Shown one piece after another: positions 9,011-17,175 of a stretch of 64,000 bases of DNA. Source of the DNA: Antarctobacter aquimaris (GTDB lineage: Bacteria > Pseudomonadota > Alphaproteobacteria > Rhodobacterales > Rhodobacteraceae); contig NZ_FXYF01000003.1 of the NCBI RefSeq assembly GCF_900184945.1, positions 399,869-463,868 on the forward strand. Direction: 5' to 3'. The notes under the pieces were generated by a model that worked only from the letters and a program-made list of their open reading frames with translations, ran no database searches and was not told the origin of the DNA. The translations under genes and the position numbers were made by a program. Position 1 is the stretch's first letter. Each line of letters begins with the position of its first letter.

Positions 9011-9155
9011 AATGTGGGGGGACAAGTCCTCGACGCCGCGCTCTGGGTGGGGGCTGAAGTCGCGCGGCGCCGAGGGAAGCCATATGCAGCTACAGGTCCA
9101 AGGATGCCCGCGACTGCGGGCGGAAATGTGAAGCCGAGGCGGAGATCTCGTGGCA
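9011..9155. repeat. Tandem structured repeat, copy 1
   Basis: First of three imperfect direct copies spaced 204 and 216 bases apart. The core holds a 14-base stem, CCTCGACGCCGCGC (9028-9041) with GCGCGGCGCCGAGG (9062-9075, one A/C mismatch), around a 20-base loop. The shared block GAAGCCATATGCAGCTACAG follows, then a second small hairpin GCCCGC-GACT-GCGGGC. The flank ending in CTCGTGGCA is shared with copy 2. Confidence 0.8.
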
Positions 9156-9213
9156 CGCGCCGCCGTGCTGGACGGCACAAGCCGCCGCAGACGCGGCACA
9201 GGATCAGTTGGCG

Positions 9214-9365
9214 ATGTTTGGGGGGATAAGTCCTCGACGCCGCGCTCTGGGTGGGGGCTGAATTCACGCGGCGCCGAGGGAAGCCATATGCAGCTACAGG
9301 TCCAAGGATGCCCGCGAATCCGGGCGGAAATGTGAAGCTGAGGCGGTGATCTCGTGGCATGTGCC
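9214..9365. repeat. Tandem structured repeat, copy 2
   Basis: Second copy, with the same order of elements: a G-rich lead (TTTGGGGGGATAAGTCC), the long stem starting at 9232, the CATATGCAGCTACAGGTCCA block, a short hairpin GCCCG-CGAATC-CGGGC, and the flank ending in CTCGTGGCAT. The upstream GTTGGCGATGTTTGGGGGG is also shared with copy 3 in near-identical form. Confidence 0.8.
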
Positions 9366-9427
9366 CCCGCGCCGGACCGGCGCATGCCGACTCGGGCCGG
9401 GCGCGGGGGCGCGCGGGGTCGGTTGGC

Positions 9428-9550
9428 GATATTTTGGGGGGTAAGGTCCTCGACGCCGCGCGCTGGGTGGGGGCTGAAATCGCGCGGCGCCGAGGGAAGC
9501 CATATGCAGCTACAGGTTCAAGGATGCCCGCGAATCCGGGCAGCAATTTG
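9428..9550. repeat. Tandem structured repeat, copy 3
   Basis: Third copy. The stem CCTCGACGCCGCGC starts at 9448 and pairs with GCGCGGCGCCGAGG near 9482. The CATATGCAGCTACAGG block and the GCCCG/CGGGC hairpin are kept, and similarity ends near 9545, where copies 1 and 2 continue. The rest of the gene-free stretch 8932-9813 (882 bases) shows no credible gene; about 260 bases from 9551 to the RsbW-like gene hold nothing recognisable. Confidence 0.8.
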
Positions 9551-9813
9551 TTCCTGCCGGGGCGATTTGAGGTCCGGCCACGGTCTTGGCGGCGCTGACG
9601 GCGCGAAGATCGGCGTCGCGCAGAGGACCCGGGCGCGGCACGAGGCCGGGCCTTTGGAGACGGCGGATGTGCGGCCGACAAGGCAGGCGGGCGGCCAAAA
9701 CTGTGGCGGGGCAATTTCTGGAGGGCTGGCGGGTGGCGCGCATCGGCGCGCCAGGGCGGCGGGCCAGGGGGCCGGGCGAAGGCGGTATCGCCTCCTGCGC
9801 CGACTGGCGGAGG

Positions 9814-10278
9814 TCAGCCCCCGCAGGCGCCGTGCAGCGGGAGCGTCAGGGTGAGTTGGTTGCTCGCCCCGTCGTGGCGGTACTCCAGCCGTTCCGACAG
9901 CGACCGGATCAGGAACCAGCCAAAGCCGCCTTCGGGCAGGTCTTCCTGCGCGACGTCCAGCGAGGCGCGCTCACCGTCCGGCAGCGTCCCATCCGGCATC
10001 GGCAGGCCGAAATCGGTGAAGCTGACCGTCAACCGGTCCGGCTGGAACTTCAGCCGCAGGCGGATTTCGCCGCCCGCACGGTCCTGGTAGGCGTGTTCGA
10101 CGATGTTGTTGAGGACTTCGGCGACGACCAGTTCCCAGCTGCATTCCGGCGGTGGCAGAACGGCCTCGTCGGCCAGCAGGTCGCGGATTCCGACCAGCGT
10201 GGCGCTCACGTCTTCCTGCGTGCTGTCAATTTCGCAGGCCACCAGGAAGGTGCCGTCGTCCAGCCGCTCGGCTCGCAT
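9814..10278 (-). CDS. RsbW-like anti-sigma factor kinase
   Basis: A 154-residue HATPase_c_2 protein of the RsbW/SpoIIAB type. The N-box is ELVVAEVLNNIVEHAY (about residues 48-63), the G1-like box is DFGLPMP, and the G2 box is EGGFGWFLIRSL. Such kinases phosphorylate an anti-anti-sigma STAS protein and sequester a sigma factor or another output protein. The STAS partner is encoded immediately upstream on the same strand with a 20-base gap. No sigma factor or PP2C phosphatase gene is nearby, so the output is unknown. Confidence 0.88.
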   Translation of the reverse strand: MRAERLDDGTFLVACEIDSTQEDVSATLVGIRDLLADEAVLPPPECSWELVVAEVLNNIVEHAYQDRAGGEIRLRLKFQPDRLTVSFTDFGLPMPDGTLPDGERASLDVAQEDLPEGGFGWFLIRSLSERLEYRHDGASNQLTLTLPLHGACGG

Positions 10279-10298
10279 CGGGTCTGCTCCCTCGCTGG

Positions 10299-10634
10299 TC
10301 AGGCGCTGGTGGCGGCCGCGGACTCGGCGGATTGGTGAATCGCAAAGATCGAATCCATCCGGGTCATCCGGAACACCTTGTCCACCGCGGGCGTCAGGCC
10401 GGCAAGCTCCAGCTTGCCCCCCTTGGGCATCAGCTTCATCGCGGCGACGATGGCGCCCAGCCCGCTGGAATCGATGAAGTCGACCTTGTGCAGGTCCAGC
10501 ACGTAGCGCGGCCGCTCCCCGCCCAGGACCTCGCGCATGCGGTCCTTGAACTGGATGGCGACCGCGGCGTCGATCCGGCTGGCATCGACGGTGATGATCT
10601 CGACGTTGCTCTGCATATGGGTGGTCAGTTGCAT
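10299..10634 (-). CDS. STAS-domain anti-anti-sigma factor
   Basis: A 111-residue single STAS domain of the RsbV/SpoIIAA type. The phosphorylation motif is FIDSSGLGA; by analogy with SpoIIAA, Ser56 following Asp55 would be phosphorylated by the RsbW-like kinase encoded just downstream. The start at 10634 (MQLTTHMQS) follows AAGAGG; an in-frame ATG at 10676 would add a non-conserved 14-residue leader and lies ahead of that site. The gene is divergent from the thiolase gene, with 89 bases between the two starts. Confidence 0.9.
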   Translation of the reverse strand: MQLTTHMQSNVEIITVDASRIDAAVAIQFKDRMREVLGGERPRYVLDLHKVDFIDSSGLGAIVAAMKLMPKGGKLELAGLTPAVDKVFRMTRMDSIFAIHQSAESAAATSA

Positions 10635-10723
10635 GCGGGCCTCTTGCTCTCGAATGGGATGGACCCTAGACGCCAATCCTTACCATTCGGTATGCATGTC
10701 CCGACACAGGGGAAGGAGCAGCC

Positions 10724-11896
10724 ATGGAAAAGGTCGTGATCACGGGGGCGGCGCGCACGCCCATGGGCGGGTTCCAGGGCGTCTTTGCCGATTGCCCGGC
10801 CAGCGTGCTGGGCGGCGAGGCGATCCGCACAGCGCTGTCGCAGGCGGGGCGCCCGCAGGTCGATGAGCTGCTGATGGGCTGTGTGCTGCCAGCGGGGCAG
10901 GGCCAGGCGCCGGCGCGGCAGGCGGGCTTTGCCGCCGGGCTGGGCCAGGACGTGCCGGCCACCACCATCAACAAGATGTGCGGATCGGGGATGAAGGCGG
11001 CGATGATGGCCTGGGACCGGCTGGCGCTGGGCGAGGCCACGACCATCGTCGCCGGCGGCATGGAGTCGATGACCCAGGCGCCCTACATGCTGCCCAAGAT
11101 GCGCGGCGGGGCGCGAATCGGCCACCAGCAGGTGGTCGACCACATGTTCCTCGACGGGCTGGAAGACGCCTATGACAAGAGCCGCCTGATGGGCACCTTC
11201 GCCGAGGATTGCGCCGCGGCGTTCCAGTTCACCCGCGAGGCGCAGGACCAATACGCGCTGGCCTCACTGGACAACGCGCTGGAGGCGGAGCGCAACGGCG
11301 CCTTTGACAACGAGATCACGCCGGTCCGGCTGCACGCCCGCACCGGCGAGGAGCTGATCACCCGCGACGAACAGCCCGGCAAGGCGCGCCCGGAAAAGAT
11401 CCCGATGCTGAAGCCGGCATTCCGCAAGGACGGCACGGTGACGGCGGCCAATTCCTCGTCGATCTCGGACGGGGCGGCGGCGCTGGTCCTGTCCACTTTC
11501 GATGCCGCCATCACCTTGGGTGCGGTGCCGCGGGCGCGGGTGCTGGGCCACGCCAGCCACGCGCAGGCGCCCAAGGATTTTCCCACCGCGCCGGTCCCGG
11601 CCGCGCGCAAGCTGCTGGAACGGATCGGCTGGCGCAAGAACGACGTCGACCTGTGGGAGGTCAACGAGGCCTTTGCCGTGGTGCCCATGGCCTTCATGAA
11701 GGAGATGGGCCTGCCGCGCGACATCGTGAACGTCAACGGGGGCGCCTGCGCGCTTGGCCATCCGATCGGCGCCTCGGGCGCGCGGATCATCGTCACCCTG
11801 CTGAACGCGTTGGAAAAGCGCGGATTGAAGCGCGGCGTGGCGGCAATCTGCATCGGCGGTGGCGAGGGGACTGCCATCGCCATCCAGCGGATGTGA
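10724..11896 (+). CDS. Acetyl-CoA C-acyltransferase (thiolase)
   Basis: A 390-residue thiolase. The acyl-accepting cysteine is Cys86 in NKMCGSGM. The other catalytic residues are His346 in GGACALGHPIGASG and Cys376 in CIGGGEGTA, and NEAFAV is also present. Thiolases of this length act either in acetoacetyl-CoA formation (PhaA/AtoB type) or in beta-oxidation; the sequence alone does not decide. The start follows GGGGAAGGAGCAGCC, a strong ribosome site. No other fatty-acid gene is adjacent. Confidence 0.93.
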   Translation: MEKVVITGAARTPMGGFQGVFADCPASVLGGEAIRTALSQAGRPQVDELLMGCVLPAGQGQAPARQAGFAAGLGQDVPATTINKMCGSGMKAAMMAWDRLALGEATTIVAGGMESMTQAPYMLPKMRGGARIGHQQVVDHMFLDGLEDAYDKSRLMGTFAEDCAAAFQFTREAQDQYALASLDNALEAERNGAFDNEITPVRLHARTGEELITRDEQPGKARPEKIPMLKPAFRKDGTVTAANSSSISDGAAALVLSTFDAAITLGAVPRARVLGHASHAQAPKDFPTAPVPAARKLLERIGWRKNDVDLWEVNEAFAVVPMAFMKEMGLPRDIVNVNGGACALGHPIGASGARIIVTLLNALEKRGLKRGVAAICIGGGEGTAIAIQRM

Positions 11897-11948
11897 CGGC
11901 GGTCTCGGCGCGGCCCGTGCCGATGTGCGCGGCTTGACTCATGGGCGG

Positions 11949-11971
11949 TGAAAATTCCCTTGGAATTTTCA
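11949..11971. promoter_or_regulatory. Operator-like palindrome 1 upstream of XRE regulator
   Basis: A perfect inverted repeat with 10-base arms, TGAAAATTCC and GGAATTTTCA, around CTT. It is conspicuously AT-rich for this genome and lies 50 bases upstream of the XRE-cupin start, so it is a likely autoregulatory operator. Confidence 0.6.
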
Positions 11972-11986
11972 TTTCCTCGTGTCAGC

Positions 11987-12011
11987 GTGAAATTCAGTCA
12001 GGAAATTTCAC
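11987..12011. promoter_or_regulatory. Operator-like palindrome 2 upstream of XRE regulator
   Basis: An inverted repeat with 8-base arms, GTGAAATT and AATTTCAC, around a 9-base centre, ending 9 bases before the ATG at 12021. It shares the TGAAA/TTTCA half-site with palindrome 1. Protein bound here would block translation or transcription initiation. Confidence 0.55.
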
Positions 12012-12020
12012 GATTCGGCC

Positions 12021-12587
12021 ATGTCGCACCCAGGACCCTTGCCCAAGACGCTCGGCGCTGATCTTCGTGCGCTGCGCCGTGCGCGTGGGCTGACCTTGCA
12101 GCAGCTGGCCGACCGGCTGGGCCGCTCCGTCGGCTGGCTGAGCCAGGCCGAGCGTGACCTGTCTGCCCCCTCGATCACCGACCTGCGCCACCTGGCCTCG
12201 GCGCTGGATGTCTCGGTCTCGATGCTGGCGCGTCACGCGGGTGAGGGGCCCGAGGCCGGGCGCATCGTCCGGCACGCCACCCGCCGCCCGATCGGCCGCC
12301 GCATCCCCGGACTGGTCGAGGAACTGCTCTCACCCGACCTGACCGACGATTTCGAGATGGTGCATTGCACCTTCGAGCCGCATTCCGAGATCGGTGAGAC
12401 GGTCAGCCGGCCGACGCAGGAACTGGGATACCTCGTGTCCGGGCGGCTGGAGATCACCATCGCCGAGGCACGCTTTGCCATCACCCCCGGCGACAGCTTT
12501 CGCATCCGCGGCGAGCCGTTCCGCTGGGCCAACCCGCACGACGAGGCGGCGGTTGCGATCTGGGTGATCGCGCCGCCGGTCTACTGA
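12021..12587 (+). CDS. XRE-family regulator with C-terminal cupin
   Basis: A 188-residue transcription factor. A helix-turn-helix (about residues 10-65, LGADLRALRRARGLTLQQLA then SVGWLSQAERDLSAPS) precedes a cupin sensor domain (about 115-186, with GYLVSGRLEITIAEARFAITPGDSF). Proteins of this architecture often respond to small metabolites such as amines or amino acids. No clear Shine-Dalgarno is seen; two AT-rich palindromes stand directly upstream and suggest autoregulation. It precedes the methylated-amine gene module and is a candidate regulator of it. Confidence 0.9.
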   Translation: MSHPGPLPKTLGADLRALRRARGLTLQQLADRLGRSVGWLSQAERDLSAPSITDLRHLASALDVSVSMLARHAGEGPEAGRIVRHATRRPIGRRIPGLVEELLSPDLTDDFEMVHCTFEPHSEIGETVSRPTQELGYLVSGRLEITIAEARFAITPGDSFRIRGEPFRWANPHDEAAVAIWVIAPPVY

Positions 12588-12620
12588 TGCCCGGCCGTCA
12601 CCTGTGCCGCGCCGTCGGAC

Positions 12621-12656
12621 GCCTCCGGCGGGAGTATTTGAGCCAAGAAGAAACCG
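12621..12656 (+). repeat. Dispersed TATTT/AAGAAG intergenic motif, copy A
   Basis: The sequence CCTCCGGCGGGAG is followed by TATTTGAGCCAAGAAGAAA, just past the XRE gene. Related copies are at 17087, 32531, 43872 and 56867, each within about 100 bases of a gene 3' end. Confidence 0.55.
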
Positions 12657-12687
12657 CAGGCGAGTCCTGCCACGTCGGGAGCGACCC

Positions 12688-13059
12688 ATGATCCGGGGCC
12701 AGTGTCTGTGCGGCGCCATCAGCTTTGCCACCGGGGCTGCGCCGAAGGGGGCGAGTGTCTGCCATTGTTCGCAATGCCGCCGCCAGTCGGGGCACCTTTG
12801 GGCCTCGGCCACGGTGCCGCGGCGGGCGCTGGAGATCGTCGGGCCGGTGCGCTGGTTCGACAGTTCGGACAAGGCGCAGCGCGGCTTCTGCCCGGTCTGC
12901 GGTAGCGTCCTGTTCTGGCGCGCGCAAGCCGGGGACACGATCAGCTTTGCCCTGGGGGCGCTGGACGCGCCGACCGGGCTGACGCTGGAAAAACACATCT
13001 TCACGGCCGAGCGGGGTGACTACTACGTCATCGCCGACGGCATTGCGCAATTCGACTGA
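12688..13059 (+). CDS. GFA-family zinc protein
   Basis: A 123-residue protein of the glutathione-dependent formaldehyde-activating (GFA/CENP-V) family. Zinc-binding cysteines are visible at Cys6, Cys8, Cys25, Cys27, Cys30, Cys68 and Cys71 (CLCG, CHCSQC, CPVC). The true activity of most family members is unproven. Here it sits directly upstream of two methylamine-oxidising enzymes that can release one-carbon units, which makes a formaldehyde or thiol-adduct role plausible but not shown. The start at 12688 begins the conserved domain. Confidence 0.88.
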   Translation: MIRGQCLCGAISFATGAAPKGASVCHCSQCRRQSGHLWASATVPRRALEIVGPVRWFDSSDKAQRGFCPVCGSVLFWRAQAGDTISFALGALDAPTGLTLEKHIFTAERGDYYVIADGIAQFD

Positions 13060-13073
13060 AGGGGAGGGCAGCC

Positions 13074-15530
13074 ATGTCCGAATTTCCGACACAGGCCCGC
13101 GTGGTCATCATCGGCGGGGGCGCGGTGGGCGTCTCCTGCGCCTACCACATCGCCAGGGCGGGCTGGGACGTCGTTGTCCTGGAAAAGAACGAGCTGACGG
13201 CCGGGTCGACCTGGCACGCCGCGGGCAACTGCCCTTCGTTCTCGACCTCCTGGGCGGTGATGAACCTGCAGCGCTATTCGCTGTTGCTGTACCGCAAGCT
13301 GGCGGACGAGGTCGACTACCCGATGAACTACCATGTCACCGGGTCGATCCGGCTGGGCCACACGCGCGAGCGGGTGATGGAGTTCGAGCGCGCGCGGTCG
13401 ATGGGCCGTTATCAGGGCATGGACCTGGAGATGATGCAGGTCTCGGACCTCAAATCGCGCTATCCCTTTCTCGAGACGCATGACCTGGCCGGCGCACTCT
13501 ACGACCCGGACGACGGCGACATCGACCCGGCGCAGCTGACCCAGGCGCTGGCCAAGGGCGCGCGCATGGCCGGGGCGCGGATCGAACGGTTCTGCGCCGT
13601 TACCGGCGTCAGCCGGGACAAGGGCGAATGGATCGTCCACACCGCCAAGGGCGACATCCGCTGCGAAAAGGTGGTCAACGCCGCCGGCTACTATGCCCAG
13701 CGCGTCGGCGAGTGGTTCAAGCCCTACGGCGGCCGCACCGTGCCGATGGCGGTCATGTCGCACCAGTATTTCCTGACCGAGGAGATCCCCGCGCTGAAGG
13801 AATGGTCGCAGGACAACGGCAAGCTGCCGCTCTTGCGCGACGTCGACAGCAGCTATTACCTGCGGCAGGAGAAATTCGGCCTCAACCTTGGCCCCTACGA
13901 GCGCAACTGCAAGGCGCATTGGGTCACGCCCGACGATCCGATGCCGGAGGACTTCAGCTTTCAGCTGTACCCGGACGACCTGGACCGGCTGGAGTGGTAC
14001 ATCGAGGACGCCATGGCCCGCGTGCCGCTGCTGGGCGAGGGCGGCGTGGGCCGCAACATCAACGGCCCGATCCCCTATGCCCCGGACGGCCTGCCGCTGA
14101 TCGGCCCGATGCCCGGTGTGCCGAATGCCTATGAGGCCTGCGTCTTTACCTTCGGCATCACCCAGGCGGGCGGCGCGGGCAAGGTGCTGGCCGAATGGGT
14201 GACCGAGGGACAGACCGAATGGGACATGTGGGCGGTCGATCCGCGCCGCTACACCGACTACACCGACCCGCAGTACTGCGTCGACAAGGCGATCGAGACC
14301 TACGGCCACGAATACGCCATGCATTTCCCGCATCATTCCTGGCCCGCCGGGCGCGACCGCAAACTGTCGCCGGTGCATGACAGGGTGCTGGCGCTGGGCG
14401 GCGTCATGGGGGCCTACAACGGCTGGGAGCGCGCCAACTGGTACGCGCAGCCCGGCGACGACACCTCCGAGGAGGCGACCCAGACCTGGGAGCGCAACGG
14501 CCCCTGGGAGGCGCGCGTGCGCGAGGAATGTCAGGCGCTGCGCGACGCCGCCGGCATCCTCGACCTGCCGGGGTTCTCGCGGTTCCGCCTGAAGGGCGAT
14601 GGCGCGGCGGAGTTCCTGCGCGGCCTCTGCACCGGCGGCATCCCCAAGGTGGGGCGCATCGGCCTGCTGTATTTCGCCGATGATCGTGGCCGCATCGTCA
14701 CCGAGATGTCGGCCATGCGACTGGGTGAGGACGATTTCTTTCTCATCACGGCGGCCGTGGCGCAGTGGCATGACCGCGACTGGCTGACCGGGCACATGCC
14801 CGAGGGCGCGACGTTCAGCCTGACGGATGTCACCAAAGAGTTCTCCTGCCAAATCCTGTCCGGCCCGAAATCGCGCGAGATCCTCGCCAGCCTCACCAAT
14901 GCCGACCTCACCCAGCCCTGGCTGACCCACCAGTCGGCGCAGCTGGGCGGCATCTGGGTACAGCTGGTGCGGGTCTCCTTTGCCGGCGAATTGGGCTGGG
15001 AGATCCATTCCAAGGTGGCCGATACCGCGCAGGTGTTCGACCTGGTGATGCAGGCGGGCGTGCCGCACGGGCTGAAACCCTTCGGCATGTTCGCCCTCAA
15101 CAGCCTGCGCATCGAAAAGGGCTATCGCGCGTGGAAGGGCGACTTGTCGACCGATTACACGATGCTGGAGGCGGGTCTCGACCGCTTTGTCAAGCTGGAC
15201 AAGCCGCAGGACTTCCCCGGCAAGGCGGCGCTGGCCGCCGAAGCGCAGCAGGGCCCGAAGAAGCGCTTTGTCACCCTGGTCGTCGACGCGGGCACCGCCG
15301 ATGCGCCCTACATGTCCACCCTCTGGCATGGTGACAGCATCGTGGGTGAGACCACCTCGGGCGCCTGGGGCCACCGGGTGAACGCCTCTGTCGCGCTGGG
15401 CATGGTCCGCGCCGACCTGGCCGAACCGGGAACCGAGCTGAGCGTCGACATCTTCGGTGAGCGCCGCCGCGCCACGGTGCAGCCGGACGCGCCGCTGTGG
15501 GACCCGCGGAACGAAAGACTGAAGGCGTGA
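13074..15530 (+). CDS. FAD-dependent dehydrogenase/GcvT fusion, DMGDH/sarcosine-dehydrogenase-like
   Basis: An 818-residue fusion. The N-terminal FAD domain has VVIIGGGAVGVSCAYH (residues 10-25) and STWHAAG with His48, the position that carries covalent FAD in mammalian dimethylglycine and sarcosine dehydrogenases. The C-terminal half (from about 430) has GCV_T and GCV_T_C tetrahydrofolate-binding domains (YNGWERANWYA, SFAGELGWEIHSK). Such enzymes oxidise N-methyl groups of dimethylglycine, sarcosine or related compounds and pass the carbon to tetrahydrofolate. The substrate is inferred. The start follows AAGGGGAGGGCAGCC. The stop overlaps the LysE gene (GTGA). Confidence 0.9.
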   Translation: MSEFPTQARVVIIGGGAVGVSCAYHIARAGWDVVVLEKNELTAGSTWHAAGNCPSFSTSWAVMNLQRYSLLLYRKLADEVDYPMNYHVTGSIRLGHTRERVMEFERARSMGRYQGMDLEMMQVSDLKSRYPFLETHDLAGALYDPDDGDIDPAQLTQALAKGARMAGARIERFCAVTGVSRDKGEWIVHTAKGDIRCEKVVNAAGYYAQRVGEWFKPYGGRTVPMAVMSHQYFLTEEIPALKEWSQDNGKLPLLRDVDSSYYLRQEKFGLNLGPYERNCKAHWVTPDDPMPEDFSFQLYPDDLDRLEWYIEDAMARVPLLGEGGVGRNINGPIPYAPDGLPLIGPMPGVPNAYEACVFTFGITQAGGAGKVLAEWVTEGQTEWDMWAVDPRRYTDYTDPQYCVDKAIETYGHEYAMHFPHHSWPAGRDRKLSPVHDRVLALGGVMGAYNGWERANWYAQPGDDTSEEATQTWERNGPWEARVREECQALRDAAGILDLPGFSRFRLKGDGAAEFLRGLCTGGIPKVGRIGLLYFADDRGRIVTEMSAMRLGEDDFFLITAAVAQWHDRDWLTGHMPEGATFSLTDVTKEFSCQILSGPKSREILASLTNADLTQPWLTHQSAQLGGIWVQLVRVSFAGELGWEIHSKVADTAQVFDLVMQAGVPHGLKPFGMFALNSLRIEKGYRAWKGDLSTDYTMLEAGLDRFVKLDKPQDFPGKAALAAEAQQGPKKRFVTLVVDAGTADAPYMSTLWHGDSIVGETTSGAWGHRVNASVALGMVRADLAEPGTELSVDIFGERRRATVQPDAPLWDPRNERLKA

Positions 15531-16162
15531 CGCCCGAAAGCTACCTGGTCTACCTGGTGGCGCTGGCGGCGTTTTTCGCTACGCCGCCGGACACCAGCCA
15601 GCTACTGGTCATGTCCAACAGCCTGCGTCACGGCCTGCGGCGCAGCCTGTGGACCGTGGCCGGCGACCTGAGCGCCAACGTGGTGCAGATGACGGCGGCG
15701 GCCTTTGGCCTGGTCGCGGTTGTCGCCGCGTCGGCCAGCGCGCTGGTCTGGGTGAAATGGCTGGGCGTGGCCTACCTGGCCTGGATCGGGCTTGGCCTGA
15801 TCCTGCGGGCCCCCACCGCCGACAGCCCCGGCCCGGCGCCCCTGGCGCGCCGTCAGGTGCTGTTCCGGCAGGGGCTGGTCACCTCGGCCTCCAACCCCTA
15901 CGCGGTGGTCTTTTTCGGCGCGCTTTTCCCGCAATTCATCGACCCGTCCAGCGCCGTGGTTCCGCAGCTCGTGCTGCTGGGCGGGACCTACCTGGTGGTG
16001 GACGGGGCAATCCTTGTCCTTTGGGGCTATGCCGCAACCCGCCTCCTGGCGGGGCCGCTGCGCCTCACGGGGCGACGGCTGTACCAGGTGTCGGGCGGTC
16101 TGATGATCGGCGCCGCGATCCTGCTGGGCAGCCGCGATCTGGCAAAGGAGGTCACCCTGTGA
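15527..16162 (+). CDS. LysE/RhtB-family exporter
   Basis: A 211-residue membrane protein of the LysE/RhtB amino-acid exporter family, with about six hydrophobic helices and the family-typical AFFATPPDTSQL near the N-terminus. The usual PGP of this region reads as a modified PPD. It starts at a GTG inside the stop of the dehydrogenase gene (GTGA) and its own stop overlaps the GTG of the next gene in the same way, so all three are translationally coupled. It may export a demethylation product or the substrate amine; the direction and substrate are inferred. Confidence 0.88.
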   Translation: MTPESYLVYLVALAAFFATPPDTSQLLVMSNSLRHGLRRSLWTVAGDLSANVVQMTAAAFGLVAVVAASASALVWVKWLGVAYLAWIGLGLILRAPTADSPGPAPLARRQVLFRQGLVTSASNPYAVVFFGALFPQFIDPSSAVVPQLVLLGGTYLVVDGAILVLWGYAATRLLAGPLRLTGRRLYQVSGGLMIGAAILLGSRDLAKEVTL

Positions 16163-17085
16163 CACGCATCACCCTTCTCGACGGCGGCATGGGCCAGGAA
16201 CTGGTCCGCCGCGCCGGCGACCGGCCCACGCCGCTCTGGTCCACTCAGGTCATGATCGACCACCCGGGCCTGGTGCAAAAGGTCCACGCCGACTATTTCG
16301 CCGCGGGCGCCACCATCGCCACGACGAACACCTACGCGATCCACCGCGACCGCCTGGTTCGGGCCGGGATCGCAGACCGCTTCGAGGCGCTGCACGCCGC
16401 AGCCCTGGCCGAGGCCGCCGCCGCCCGCGCCGCCCATGGCAGCGGCAAGATCGCCGGCAGCATCGGCCCGCTGGCCGCCTCCTACCGCCCCGACATCCAC
16501 CCGCCCCATGCCGAGGCCATGCCGCTCTACGCCGAGGTCGCGCGCCTGCTTGCCCCCGGCACAGACCTGCTGATCTGCGAAACCGTAGCGTCGCTGGCCC
16601 ATGCCCGCGCCGCGCTGGACGGCGTGCTGACCGCCGGCCTCCCGGTCTGGCTGGCGCTGACTCTCGACGACGAGGACGGCACGAAATTGCGCTCCGGCGA
16701 ATCCGTGGCCGACGCGCTGCCGATCGCCCGCGACGGCGCCGCCGCCCTGCTGGCCAATTGCTCCGCCCCCGAGGCGATGCCTGCCGCGCTGGACATCTTT
16801 GCCACAGGCGGACTGCCATATGGGGCCTATGCCAACGGTTTCACCCGGATCACCAAGGAATTCCTCGCCGACAGCCCCACGGTCGACGCCCTCAGCGCGC
16901 GCCGTGACATGGGGCCGGACATCTACGCCGGTCACGTCATGGACTGGGTCGCCAGGGGCGCCACCATCGTCGGTGGCTGCTGCGAGACGGGCCCGGCCCA
17001 CATCGCCGAGATTGCCCGCCGCCTGCGCGAAACCGGCCACGAGATCACCGCCGACCTCGGCGCGCCGCGGCAGGAACCCGCCTGA
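16159..17085 (+). CDS. Betaine/homocysteine S-methyltransferase family protein
   Basis: A 308-residue homocysteine S-methyltransferase-type barrel. The zinc ligands are Cys201 in LLANCSAPEAM and the Cys274-Cys275 pair in VGGCCETGP, matching the NC...GGCC signature of betaine-homocysteine methyltransferase and MmuM. The N-terminus LLDGGMGQELVRR is typical. It moves a methyl group from betaine, S-methylmethionine or a related donor to a thiol acceptor. The flanking dimethylglycine-dehydrogenase-like genes favour betaine. The GTG start has a near-consensus AAAGGAGGT site 8 bases upstream. Confidence 0.9.
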   Translation: MTRITLLDGGMGQELVRRAGDRPTPLWSTQVMIDHPGLVQKVHADYFAAGATIATTNTYAIHRDRLVRAGIADRFEALHAAALAEAAAARAAHGSGKIAGSIGPLAASYRPDIHPPHAEAMPLYAEVARLLAPGTDLLICETVASLAHARAALDGVLTAGLPVWLALTLDDEDGTKLRSGESVADALPIARDGAAALLANCSAPEAMPAALDIFATGGLPYGAYANGFTRITKEFLADSPTVDALSARRDMGPDIYAGHVMDWVARGATIVGGCCETGPAHIAEIARRLRETGHEITADLGAPRQEPA

Positions 17086-17086
17086 T

Positions 17087-17132
17087 GCTTCTTCTCTGTC
17101 CAAATACCCCAAACCGCGCCCGCAGGGCGCGC
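17087..17132 (-). repeat. Dispersed TATTT/AAGAAG intergenic motif, copy B (inverted)
   Basis: Minus-strand copy: a hairpin CGCGCCC-TGC-GGGCGCG followed by GGGGTATTTGGACAGAGAAG. The same hairpin occurs in copy E at 56873-56889. It starts two bases after the methyltransferase stop. Confidence 0.55.
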
Positions 17133-17175
17133 GGATCGGACGCGGCAGCGTCCGAAACCCATCGGAGATCCGTCC

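Noticed and set aside
9143..9148. AGATCT sites in the window as proof of the restriction enzyme's target
   Set aside because: Such sites occur at several places (for example in the repeat and in genes), which is compatible with methylation protection and proves nothing about specificity.
8932..9714. N-terminal extension of the GGT-like protein through the repeat region
   Set aside because: The extra residues are translations of the three non-coding repeats; the family start is at 8931.
13023..15374. A 783-codon open frame opposite the first GcvT fusion gene
   Set aside because: Antisense of a clearly conserved enzyme; composition is typical of reversed high-GC coding DNA.
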